This document shows positions 8,300-16,190 of a stretch of DNA of 59,045 bases, in pieces. Source of the DNA: an uncultured Clostridium sp. (GTDB lineage: Bacteria; Bacillota; Clostridia; TANB77; CAG-508); contig CAMNWO010000014.1 of NCBI GenBank assembly GCA_946565805.1, forward strand, positions 1 through 59,045, given 5' to 3'. Every line of letters starts with the position of its first letter. Positions within the stretch are counted from its first letter, which is position 1. The notes under the pieces were generated by a model. That model had not been told where the DNA came from, made no database searches, and worked only from the letters and a program-made list of their open reading frames with translations. The position numbers and the translations under genes were made by a program.

Positions 8300-9419
8300 C
8301 ATAATTCGAACTACTAATTGGAGGATACTGGAACACTTTTCCTCCTTCTGTAAATTGTGAACTTGGTGTATGGTCTTTTATCATATCATTAGAACCTTTT
8401 AAGAAATAACGGTACTTAGAGCTTTCGCTTACATATCCTGTTGTTGATACAGGGTCATCCCAAGTACAATCTATCGCATACCAGTTTCCATCCACTTGCA
8501 CATAATTCCAAGCATGATTTTCTGTTTTTCCTGCTGAATTGGTCCCTTTTCCAATTACTAAAGTACATGATATACCAAGTGAATCCATTAAATACTTAAA
8601 ACTTCTTGCATATCCTTCACATACCGCTTCTCCTTTTACCATAGCACCATAAACATTATAAATATTTTCTTTAGAGATAGAAGTATCGTATTCAATATTT
8701 TGTACCAAATAATCATGTACCATCTTGATATTTTCATACGTATTGTTTCTGCTATTTTGCAAAATTTTGGTTCTTACTTGTTCAATCTGATTCATAGCTG
8801 TGTCAATTTGTGCTTTTGAAGAAAATTCATCAATCAAATAATTGGCTTCATTTCCACTGTTAATATATACGTTATAAGATACATTGCTTCCTTTTGTAGT
8901 TGTCTCAATATTTAAATACATTTTATTGGGGCTTAAATAAAATACTTCTGGATTATCATAAGTATAAGCTTCAATTGCAGATTGATAATATTTTCCTAGT
9001 TGCTCTTGCCCATTGTTTTGATTTAATAATGTACTAAATGAATTTCCTAATTCTACTTTATAGGTTCCTGTTTTCATATTTTCTTTATTACTTTCAAAAG
9101 CTTTATAGATTGTTTTGGAATATTCCTCTAATTGATTATAAAAATACTTATTAACTGTTACATTTGAATAATCCACTTCTCTTACTTGTTTGTTTCCATC
9201 TTCAATTTGTTCAAATGGATTTTCTATGATTTGGGGTGTTCGGATATCTTTATCTATGGTATTTGTGTTTTCAGAAATAACTGTTTTCACATCTTCTGGT
9301 TCAACTGAAGTTTCTATCTTATTTAATTCTTGCCAAAATATCATACCAAATAAAATAAAAACACAGATGATTAAGAACATAATAATTGTCATAATAGTAG
9401 TTGCTAATTTACTTTTCAT
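8286..9419 (-). CDS. Membrane-anchored transglutaminase-like protein
   Basis: 377 residues: an N-terminal membrane segment (about residues 7-29), a variable extracytoplasmic domain to about 215, then a transglutaminase core. Its Cys is in GEAVCEGYARSF (about 264), the His in TENHAWNYVQVDG (about 301) and the Asp in AIDCTWDDP (about 316), so the papain-like triad is complete. Such proteins in Clostridia are usually predicted proteases or cross-linkers on the cell surface; the substrate is unknown. CAAAGGAG precedes the ATG. It is monocistronic, with a hairpin at its end and the divergent/convergent neighbours unrelated in function. Confidence 0.8.
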   Translation of the reverse strand: MKSKLATTIMTIIMFLIICVFILFGMIFWQELNKIETSVEPEDVKTVISENTNTIDKDIRTPQIIENPFEQIEDGNKQVREVDYSNVTVNKYFYNQLEEYSKTIYKAFESNKENMKTGTYKVELGNSFSTLLNQNNGQEQLGKYYQSAIEAYTYDNPEVFYLSPNKMYLNIETTTKGSNVSYNVYINSGNEANYLIDEFSSKAQIDTAMNQIEQVRTKILQNSRNNTYENIKMVHDYLVQNIEYDTSISKENIYNVYGAMVKGEAVCEGYARSFKYLMDSLGISCTLVIGKGTNSAGKTENHAWNYVQVDGNWYAIDCTWDDPVSTTGYVSESSKYRYFLKGSNDMIKDHTPSSQFTEGGKVFQYPPISSSNYEKQS

Positions 9420-9490
9420 ACGTTTCTCCTTTGTTTTTTCCTCTTACTTATTATATCATTTTCCTATTCTTTTTTCAATATTAATACAAC

Positions 9491-9519
9491 AAAAGAGGTC
9501 GCCATTGGCAACCTCTTTT
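9491..9519 (-). terminator. Terminator after the two-TM orphan gene
   Basis: AAAAGAGGTYGCC pairs with GGCRACCTCTTTT around a three-base loop, with T residues following on the minus strand; it sits right behind the stop at 9525. Confidence 0.75.
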
Positions 9520-9524
9520 ACAAA

Positions 9525-10046
9525 TCATTTCTCTTCTTTCGTAAAAGTAAAATGATAATCAAAAAATGAGTAATCACTAGTGTGATAGTCTTTTATTACT
9601 GACTCATCTTCCTTCATTATCACATAAATTTCATCATCTTCTTTTTTTGCAAAATATCTTTTTTCATGGGCATCATACCCATCTAAAATTACTTTACTTA
9701 CATTTCGTCGTGGTCTCTGCTTTAAATAAATTTCAGTAAATTCGTCTTCTTTTAGTTGGGGACTAATCTCTTTTTCTTTTAACTCACTCTTCTCAGCTAT
9801 CTCCTTATCCATTGTATTCAATACAAACCCCATACCTACCATAAGCATCCCAATCGTGATACCTGATATAAAAAGCCAGTGCAACCAGATTGGAATTTCA
9901 TTCTCTAAAATCTTGGTTAGTTGCTCCCGATTCAATATTGTGTCTAGCGTTATTAAAATTTCTGTTATAATAGCTAGTATCCACATTATTTTGTGAGCTT
10001 GTGAAAGCGTTAAATTATCCCGCCATTTCTTAAATTTCTTTACCAT
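9525..10046 (-). CDS. Hypothetical two-TM membrane protein; uses CGG as arginine
   Basis: I do not recognise this 173-residue protein. Two hydrophobic segments (about 20-36 and 52-76) are followed by a charged cytoplasmic-type domain rich in Asp, Glu and Lys that ends in FDYHFTFTKEEK. It has its own terminator and no operon partner. It contains two in-frame CGG codons, codon 9 (10022-10020) and codon 40 (9929-9927), both of which must be read as arginine for the frame to stay open; a +1 shift at codon 9 meets a stop three codons later. In this respect it differs from the conserved genes of the window and resembles the other orphans. Confidence 0.6.
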   Translation of the reverse strand: MVKKFKKWRDNLTLSQAHKIMWILAIITEILITLDTILNREQLTKILENEIPIWLHWLFISGITIGMLMVGMGFVLNTMDKEIAEKSELKEKEISPQLKEDEFTEIYLKQRPRRNVSKVILDGYDAHEKRYFAKKEDDEIYVIMKEDESVIKDYHTSDYSFFDYHFTFTKEEK

Positions 10047-10223
10047 TTTTCAACATCCTTTCTTGATTTGCTTGTTTTTGTTCCTAAAATTTTTTAAGTT
10101 ACTTTATCTCAAAATCCCGTCTAGAGATTATTTCAACTACATTATATCATTTTTTTCTCATAAAAACTAGTATATTTCTAATTTTTTTAGAGATACTATT
10201 AAAAACTAAAAATGGAGAAAATT

Positions 10224-11922
10224 ATGAAATTTAAAAATTTATTTAATTCTATTTTTGCTTATACACCACCAGTCGATTACAATTTCAGTTTGCCAGAAGA
10301 TAGTCCTACCACAGAAAATAATGAATATCAACCACAAGAGCCCGAGCAAAAAGTAGATATCTTTCCAAGTCTTACTGTTAATATAGATTATATGAAAACT
10401 CGCTACAACTTGTTGATTAATAGTGATGTTATTTTACGAGAGTTTACCATTAATGCTAGAGGAAAACAATACAATGCTTTTTTAGTCTATATTGATGGCA
10501 TGGTAGACTCTGAAATTATGGATAAATTTATCTTGGAACCTTTAATGCTTAGAAATAAAAGCAACTTGTATGATGGGAGTCAAAATAAAGTCATTTCCGA
10601 AGCAGTTGCTAACAATATAACCGTTCGAAAAGTAAAAAAGTTTGATTTATCGAATTACTTAATGGGATGTTTAATGCCTCAAAATGCAGTAAAAGAAGTA
10701 AAAGATTTTGATGAAGTAGCAAATGGTATTAACTCACGGAAATTGTGCTTTATTTGTAGATACCTTAAACCTTGCTTTTGATATTGAAGTAAAAGGATTT
10801 AAACAACGAAGTGTAGATAGTCCTAATAATGAAATTGTTATAAAAGGACCTCACGAAGCTTTTGTTGAAAATATTAGAACTAATACATCTTTGCTTCGAA
10901 GAATTGTTAATAATGAAAATCTAATTATAGAAAATTTAGAAGTTGGTAAGATTACCAAAACCAAATGTGCTGTCTGCTATATCAAAAACATTACTAACTC
11001 AGATTTAGTAAATGAAGTAAAATACCGTTTAAATAACTTAGATATTGATTCTTTATTTTCTGCTGGTGAATTAGAACAACTTTTGGTTGAATCCAATGAT
11101 TTAGGAATTCCAGAAACAATTTCTACAGAAAGACCAGATAAAGCATCCAAATATCTTTTAAAAGGTAGAGTTATTGTCATTGTCAATGGTACTCCTTATG
11201 CTATTATTATGCCTTCGATTTTAATTGATTTCTTAACTTCTTCAGAAGATACAAATATGAAGGTAGACTTTGCTAACTTTTTAAGAGGTCTTAGGTTTTT
11301 AGCAACTTTTATTACGCTTCTTTTACCAGGTCTTTATGTTGCTATTACTAGCTTCCACCAAGAAATTCTCCCCACTGGTCTACTCTACTCCATCTTAAGC
11401 TCTAGAGAAAATGTTCCTTTTCCTATTATTGTAGAACTACTTTTGATGGAAATTTCCTTCGAGTTAATTCGTGAAGCTGGTCTTCGTGTTCCTTCTGCTA
11501 TTGGTCCTACCATTGGTATTGTAGGAGCTCTGGTTTTAGGACAAGCTGCTGTTAGTGCTGGTATTGTAAGCCCTATCTTAATTATTATTGTAGCTATTAC
11601 TGGTATTGCTTCTTTTGCTATTCCCGATTTTTCTTTTGGCTTTCACTTAAGATATTTCCGCTTCGCCTTTGTTTTACTTGGTTTTATGGCTGGATTTTTA
11701 GGAATTGCTTTAGGCTTATTTGTTTACATTAGTTTACTTTGCAGTTTGAGGTCTTTTGGCGTTTCTTATACAACTCCATTTGCTCCTAGCACCAATTCAA
11801 AAGGAAATGGTTATTTGCTTAAACCAATTTGGAAAAGAGAATATCGTCCTTCTTATGTCGCTACTAAACGAGAAAAAGATCAGGCTAAATTTTCTATGAA
11901 GTGGAAGTACCACAATAAATAA
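10224..11922 (+). CDS. gerKA: Spore germination receptor subunit A (GerA/GerKA), +1 frameshift at CGG
   Basis: About 565 residues after frame restoration: a soluble N-terminal half (the GerA N-terminal domain) followed by several membrane segments from about residue 320 (GLRFLATFITLLLPGLYVAITSF, an invariant-looking GerA stretch) and a short basic tail. It is the A subunit of a nutrient germinant receptor in the spore inner membrane. The frame breaks at TCA CGG AAA (CGG at 10737-10739); dropping the C gives S-G-N-C-A-L-F, the conserved loop before VDTL. Unshifted translation ends at 10781. I take the ATG at 10224 because TGGAGA lies before it. It heads a gerKA-KB-KC operon, but an inverted-repeat element lies between A and B. 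Confidence 0.85.
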
Positions 11923-11940
11923 TACTCTCATTTTATTTAA

Positions 11941-12058
11941 GAAAGTTTATTATACTTTTATGCCGTGCCAATTCGGGGGGACCGACAAGTTACAGTCTGT
12001 TATGAAATTACAGACTGTACGAAGTTGGGAGGCACAAATAAAAATATAATAAACTTTC
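11941..12058. repeat. Structured inverted-repeat element between gerKA and gerKB
   Basis: 118 bases with nested complementarity: GAAAGTTTATTATA (11941-11954) against TATAATAAACTTTC (12045-12058), then GTGCC against GGCAC, then TACAGTCTGT against ACAGACTGTA in the middle. It looks like a miniature repeat or a structured RNA; it is more GC-rich in its core than its surroundings. No second copy was found in the window. Confidence 0.8.
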
Positions 12059-12097
12059 TAATAAAACAAAACTTATTTAGAAAGGAGTTTATTCTTT

Positions 12098-13198
12098 ATG
12101 ACAAAATCAAAAATAGGAACGATAGAAGCTATTATGCTTGTTCTTATCATCATTGTAACCCATACCATTTCCTCACTTCCCAGGGAAATTCTAGTATCTA
12201 CTAAATCTGCAACCATCATTAATTTACTATTTGTTAGTATTTTAGCAATTTTGTTTTCTTATTTTATCGTTAAATTGATGAAAAATTTCAGTGGAGCTGA
12301 TATTATTGATATTTCAGAGTACCTAGGTGGGAAAGTTTTTAAAAATGTAGTAGGTTTTATTTTTATTTCTTTCTTTTTAGTTAGTTCTAGTATCTTATTA
12401 CGAAACTTTTGTGAAAGTTTAAAAATTATCTACTACCCTATGACTAATATTCTATTTATCCTTAGTTTATTCGTTCTTGCTGTTTGTACTGCCAATCGAC
12501 TTGATTTTAATGCTTCTTTAAAAACAAATTTATTGATTATCCCACTTGTCCTAGCAAGTATCATCTTTTTGTTTTTTGCTAATATGAATAAATTTGTACC
12601 ACAAAGAGCTTTTCCTATTTTTGGAGATGGTTTATTTAATACTTTTATATTAGGATTAACTAATTTATCTGCTTTTGGTGGAATTACTTTTTTATATTTT
12701 TTGCCACCTTACTTAAAGGAACCACAAAAAATGAAAAAAATAGCACTTATTTCTATAGGATTATCTGCCATTTATCTTATTTTTTGTGTAGCAACTCTTT
12801 TATTTATGTTTTCCTTTTTTATTAATACTAATGAAATTACTCCTTTATATAATGCTACAAGATATATTGAATTTGGTAGCTTTTTCCAAAGGTTAGAATC
12901 TGTTTTTTTACTCATCTGGATTTTAGCTTTTGCCTGTTATGTAAGTATTAGTAGCAAATTTGCTATGGGAATTTTCAAAAAACTTACAAATATTGAAACC
13001 AAAAAGCCTTTAATTGATATGTTTGGACTTCTCATTTTAGGAATTACTTTAATCCCTAAGAATTATGCTATTTCGGATCAATTCGAGACAGACATTTATC
13101 CTTATTTAGTTTTAGGCATTACCTTTTGTTTAGGAAGTAGCGTTTTACTTTTAGCTAATCTTATGAAAAAGAAACAAAAGAAAATTACAAATGTATAA
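12098..13198 (+). CDS. gerKB: Spore germination receptor subunit B (GerAB/GerKB permease)
   Basis: 366 residues, about ten hydrophobic segments, the APC-type permease-like B subunit of Ger receptors. It starts MTKSKIGTIEAIMLVLIIIV, as GerAB proteins do, with helix-1 features expected for ligand binding. In the known systems the B subunit binds the germinant and forms the receptor with A and C in the inner spore membrane. AGAAAGGAG precedes the ATG. The gap to gerKC is 12 bases, so B and C are clearly co-transcribed. No in-frame CGG. Confidence 0.9.
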   Translation: MTKSKIGTIEAIMLVLIIIVTHTISSLPREILVSTKSATIINLLFVSILAILFSYFIVKLMKNFSGADIIDISEYLGGKVFKNVVGFIFISFFLVSSSILLRNFCESLKIIYYPMTNILFILSLFVLAVCTANRLDFNASLKTNLLIIPLVLASIIFLFFANMNKFVPQRAFPIFGDGLFNTFILGLTNLSAFGGITFLYFLPPYLKEPQKMKKIALISIGLSAIYLIFCVATLLFMFSFFINTNEITPLYNATRYIEFGSFFQRLESVFLLIWILAFACYVSISSKFAMGIFKKLTNIETKKPLIDMFGLLILGITLIPKNYAISDQFETDIYPYLVLGITFCLGSSVLLLANLMKKKQKKITNV

Positions 13199-13210
13199 GG
13201 AGGTTTTATT

Positions 13211-14434
13211 TTGAATAAACTTGGACGAAATCTATTTATCTTTCTATTCATACTTGTTTTTATTATGGCATTTTCTAGTTCTTACTTATCTCTTAGTATG
13301 GATAATTTAGCTTATGTTCTTGTTATTGGTATTGATAAAGGGACCGATAATAATTTAGAAGTAAGTTTTCAATTTTCAACTACTTCTAAATCAACGGAAT
13401 CTGGTTCTACTGAAAAAACACCTTCTGTTATGGATACCGTAACAGCTCCCTCTCTTAGTACAGCTATTAATTTGATGGATAGTTATATGGGAAAAGAATT
13501 AAATATGTCTCATTGTAAAGTCATTATATTTTCCGAAGAACTTGCTGAAGAAGGAATTTCTGAAGAAATATACACTTTAATTAATGATACTCAAGTAAGA
13601 CCTTCTGCTAATATTGTTGTTAGTAAATGTAATGCTAAATTTTATATGGAACAAACTTCTCCTGAACTTGAAAATTTAATTTCAAAGTACTACGAAATTT
13701 TTACAAATTCAAGCAAATATACTGGTTTCAAACCAGATGCCACAATAGGTGATTTCTTTAATGCAATTATTTGTAAAACCTGTGAACCTGTTGCTATTTT
13801 AGGTGGTATCTCAACTGAAAAGCCTCAAAATCAGGGAAATAATCACATTCAAGAAAATTATAATGTAAAATCCAATCAAACACCAATTGAAGGAGAAAAT
13901 GGTTCTGAAAATATTGGAATCGCTGCCTTTAAAGATGATAAGCTAGTAGGGGAATTGTGTGCTTTAGAAACTACCACCTATTTAGCTATTCGAAACGAAA
14001 TAGATCGTTTTCTGATTTCTGTTCCAGATCCTGATGATGTTAATAGTTATACTGACATTTATTTAACACCAGAATCTCCTCCTCGTATAGATATTGACAC
14101 TTCTACTTCTTCTCCTTATATCAAACTACAAGCTAAATTTAGTGGCCGAATTTACTCTATGTCTAATAATTCTCAATATCTAGAATCGCAAACTTTAGAT
14201 AACCTTTCTCAAACTTGCAATAAATATCTAGAATCTGTATTTTCTGACTATCTATATAAAACCTCAAAAGAATTTAAATCAGATATTAACGGTTTTGGCA
14301 AATATGCATTAGGTAATTTTTTTACCACCCAAGACTATGATAATTATAAGTGGTGTGATAATTATCATAATGCTTTCTTTGATGTAAAAATTGATACATC
14401 TATTAAATCTAGTATGTTGATTACAGAAACTTAA
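13211..14434 (+). CDS. gerKC: Spore germination receptor subunit C (GerAC family), no lipobox cysteine
   Basis: 407 residues, TTG start at 13211 with AAGGAGG before it. The fold markers of GerAC are present: NLAYVLVIGIDKG near residue 38, PSVMDTVTAPSLSTAINLMDSYMGKELNMSHCKVIIFSEELA, and the C-terminal domain with LDNLSQTCNKYLESVF. GerAC proteins are normally lipoproteins with a signal ending in a lipobox Cys. Here the N-terminal hydrophobic stretch ends in MAFSSSYLSLSMDN with no Cys, so it is probably held by an uncleaved N-terminal anchor. The stop abuts repeat 14433-14472. Confidence 0.88.
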   Translation: MNKLGRNLFIFLFILVFIMAFSSSYLSLSMDNLAYVLVIGIDKGTDNNLEVSFQFSTTSKSTESGSTEKTPSVMDTVTAPSLSTAINLMDSYMGKELNMSHCKVIIFSEELAEEGISEEIYTLINDTQVRPSANIVVSKCNAKFYMEQTSPELENLISKYYEIFTNSSKYTGFKPDATIGDFFNAIICKTCEPVAILGGISTEKPQNQGNNHIQENYNVKSNQTPIEGENGSENIGIAAFKDDKLVGELCALETTTYLAIRNEIDRFLISVPDPDDVNSYTDIYLTPESPPRIDIDTSTSSPYIKLQAKFSGRIYSMSNNSQYLESQTLDNLSQTCNKYLESVFSDYLYKTSKEFKSDINGFGKYALGNFFTTQDYDNYKWCDNYHNAFFDVKIDTSIKSSMLITET

Positions 14435-14472
14435 AATGAGACAGTAGGGACAGGTCTTTTTTGTCTCATTTT
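14433..14472 (+). repeat. Repeat family 2 palindrome after gerKC
   Basis: AAAATGAGACA and TGTCTCATTTT arms surround a GTAGGGACAGGTCTTTTT core. The element starts inside the gerKC stop codon and could act as a terminator or attenuator before the next small gene. Confidence 0.85.
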
Positions 14473-14497
14473 AGGTCTTACGAAAGGAGTTTTTGTT

Positions 14498-14677
14498 TTG
14501 TTTAATCTTGTTTATCATGTTTTGTTTTTGTTTCTCAGTCTTTTTATTTTATTAAAGACGATTGGTTATGCTTTTTATGAAATTAATACCATTAAGAATA
14601 AAACTGGCGGTATTGTTATTATTACCTTTTCCATTCTTGTAGTTATTTTTGCTAATGTTATGATTTGGAGGTATTAA
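14498..14677 (+). CDS. Small two-TM protein after gerKC (candidate Ger 'D' subunit)
   Basis: 59 residues from a TTG at 14498, 9 bases after AAAGGAG. Two hydrophobic segments (about 3-20 and 37-56) flank a short polar loop (YEINTIKNKTGG). It follows gerKC by 63 bases on the same strand. Some Bacillus ger operons carry a fourth gene for a small two-TM 'D' protein that modulates receptor function; size, topology and position agree, but I cannot show homology by eye. An in-frame TTG at 14493 is out of frame, so 14498 is the only sensible start. Confidence 0.6.
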   Translation: MFNLVYHVLFLFLSLFILLKTIGYAFYEINTIKNKTGGIVIITFSILVVIFANVMIWRY

Positions 14678-14680
14678 ATC

Positions 14681-14709
14681 TTTACTTTTTATGTAATCTA
14701 TAGTATAAT
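14681..14709 (+). promoter_or_regulatory. Promoter of the first leader-hairpin orphan gene
   Basis: TTTACT at 14681-14686 and TATAAT at 14704-14709 with a 17-base spacer. The spacer carries TTTTATGTAA, shared with the promoters at 15417 and 20972. Confidence 0.6.
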
Positions 14710-14728
14710 TAATACAAATCATCTTAAA

Positions 14729-14752
14729 AGTCTTCTTTTCTACCAGAAGACT
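14729..14752 (+). promoter_or_regulatory. Conserved leader hairpin, copy 1
   Basis: AGTCTTCT and AGAAGACT form an 8-bp stem with an 8-base loop in the 5' leader, followed by CGTGAC and, 36 bases before the ATG, an AT-rich link to TTTAAGGAGG. The same 24-base hairpin plus GTGAC recurs upstream of the paralogue at 15468-15491. Confidence 0.65.
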
Positions 14753-14787
14753 CGTGACTATATAAAATAATTTAAGGAGGCAAAAAT

Positions 14788-15375
14788 ATGAGCAAAAGTT
14801 TGCATGCACAGATTGTGGAAGAAATCCAGCGGAGAGAAAAAGAAAAGCTAAGAAAGGAACTTGAAAAACAAGCTACTATCAAAGAAAACATTCTTAAAGA
14901 TTTTGATGTTTTCCTTGCTAATCTGCTTGAAAATTTGGAAGACTATACCGAACACCAGATAAACCCGAAATACATTTATTCGGATTTATTAGCTGAATTA
15001 GGTTTTAGCTTCTATATACGAGATAACAAATATTTCGTATCAGTTCCTAGCTTTGAAAAAGGCTCTCGCCGGACCCCTGCCCAACTGAAGCTATTTAAGT
15101 TTGAGCAGGAATTACGCAAAGTTCGTCAAGAGAAAAAGAAAGAAGTTCTGGCTGAATGCCGTAAGGTAAAACATCTTATCGAAATAGGAGAGTATGATCA
15201 TTTTCTTGCCTATGAAGATATTCCTACTAGGATTTGGGTAGCATCGTTTAAAAAGTTTAGCACAAACTATGAAAACGAATTGATACAGTCTTTCTTTTCT
15301 AAGTTTCAGCTACCTTTTACGGGCTATCAAGAATGTGCCTATTCACCGTTTATTTTCTGGACTTTTTCTCTGTAG
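14788..15375 (+). CDS. Orphan protein, paralogue of the next gene; uses CGG as arginine
   Basis: I do not recognise this 195-residue soluble protein. A charged coiled-coil-like N-terminus (residues 8-35) is followed by a mixed domain. It is a paralogue of the next gene: both have a GF(S/E) strand, a VSVP/LTVP strand, a helix ending ECRKVKHLI / ECLKVKQSI and a C-terminal FFSK...(F)WTFSL / YWYFFLS end. AAGGAGG precedes the ATG. Codon use is richer in G and C than in its surroundings. CGG occurs in frame at codons 15 and 95 and must mean arginine, since a +1 shift soon meets a stop. The leader hairpin and promoter are shared with the paralogue. Ends in a strong terminator. Confidence 0.65.
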   Translation: MSKSLHAQIVEEIQRREKEKLRKELEKQATIKENILKDFDVFLANLLENLEDYTEHQINPKYIYSDLLAELGFSFYIRDNKYFVSVPSFEKGSRRTPAQLKLFKFEQELRKVRQEKKKEVLAECRKVKHLIEIGEYDHFLAYEDIPTRIWVASFKKFSTNYENELIQSFFSKFQLPFTGYQECAYSPFIFWTFSL

Positions 15376-15380
15376 TAACA

Positions 15381-15420
15381 GCAAGTACTCCTGTCAGAAC
15401 ATTTTTCTGACAGGAGTTGC
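15381..15420 (+). terminator. Terminator that runs into the next promoter
   Basis: CTCCTGTCAGAA and TTCTGACAGGAG (12-bp stem, extended by GCAA/TTGC) with loop CATTT, followed by TTTTTT. The T tract overlaps the -35 box TTGCTT of the following promoter. Confidence 0.85.
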
Positions 15421-15445
15421 TTTTTTATGTAAATTATGGTATTAT
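15417..15445 (+). promoter_or_regulatory. Promoter of the second leader-hairpin orphan gene
   Basis: TTGCTT at 15417-15422, 17-base spacer, TATTAT at 15440-15445. Nearly the whole unit, including TTTTATGTAAATTATGG, is repeated at 20972-21000 before an unrelated lipoprotein gene. Confidence 0.65.
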
Positions 15446-15467
15446 ATAGGTATAATTTTTATATAAT

Positions 15468-15491
15468 AGTCTTCATTTACACTAGAAGACT
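15468..15491 (+). promoter_or_regulatory. Conserved leader hairpin, copy 2
   Basis: AGTCTTC and GAAGACT arms with a 10-base loop, followed by TGTGAC and ATTTAAGGAGG. It has the same length and the same order of elements as copy 1 at 14729-14752, while the loop differs, as expected for a conserved RNA stem. Confidence 0.65.
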
Positions 15492-15522
15492 TGTGACAAA
15501 CCTATTTAAGGAGGAGACAAAA

Positions 15523-16137
15523 ATGAGTGAAAATTTAAGAGATGTTATTACGGAAGAACTTCGGGAGAAAAGCCAATTAGAAGACAAGGCGAACAAAGAG
15601 CAACTTCAAAGAATTATCTCAAAAGAGTATGTTCTTGAAACTTTTAAAAAAGTACTTACAGATCGCCTTTTCAAAACAAAAGATTTTGAGGAATACAAGG
15701 TTCCTACTTCAGTTGATAATGAATATCCTTATTTTGAGGAAGAAGCCAAAAGCATTGGATTTGAAGTCAAAACTGAAGTAGCTGGAACTGCTAATTATGT
15801 CCTTACTGTTCCTGCTATAAAAGAAGGAGAGACGCCAACTGTTCCGCAGGAATATTTACTAGCATTTCAAAAAAAGCTGTTAAGGGCTCAAAAAGCTAGA
15901 GAATCATATGTAACAATTGAATGTTTGAAAGTAAAGCAATCTATACTTACTTTTGATTTTAAAACAGTCCCCTCTGAATCTGTCTTTACAATAATTTCTG
16001 TTCCAGCAGAATATTTTCTTGAAGACCCTGCAGAGGTAAAAATTGTTACTGATTTCTTTTCCAAGCACGGATTAACTTATTCTAAGTGCTCCCGAGATAA
16101 ATCCAATCGTATTTACTGGTACTTTTTCTTATCTTGA
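15523..16137 (+). CDS. Orphan protein, paralogue of the preceding gene; uses CGG as arginine
   Basis: I do not recognise this 204-residue soluble protein. The start is the ATG at 15523, just behind AAGGAGGAG; in-frame codons further upstream run through the promoter and hairpin. It has a charged helical N-terminus, then the domain shared with the gene before it (see there), ending IYWYFFLS. Divergence between the two is high, so the duplication is old, yet promoter, hairpin and ribosome site keep the same order. One in-frame CGG at codon 14 (15562-15564) is read as arginine if the frame is to stay open. A perfect terminator follows at 16153-16179. Confidence 0.65.
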   Translation: MSENLRDVITEELREKSQLEDKANKEQLQRIISKEYVLETFKKVLTDRLFKTKDFEEYKVPTSVDNEYPYFEEEAKSIGFEVKTEVAGTANYVLTVPAIKEGETPTVPQEYLLAFQKKLLRAQKARESYVTIECLKVKQSILTFDFKTVPSESVFTIISVPAEYFLEDPAEVKIVTDFFSKHGLTYSKCSRDKSNRIYWYFFLS

Positions 16138-16152
16138 TTTTCATCTAAAAAC

Positions 16153-16179
16153 CGCCATAAGGATCTTATCCTTATGGCG
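16153..16179. terminator. Bidirectional terminator between convergent genes
   Basis: CGCCATAAGGAT and ATCCTTATGGCG form a perfect 12-bp stem with loop CTT between the orphan gene and rnr. Confidence 0.85.
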
Positions 16180-16190
16180 ATATCTTTGTT

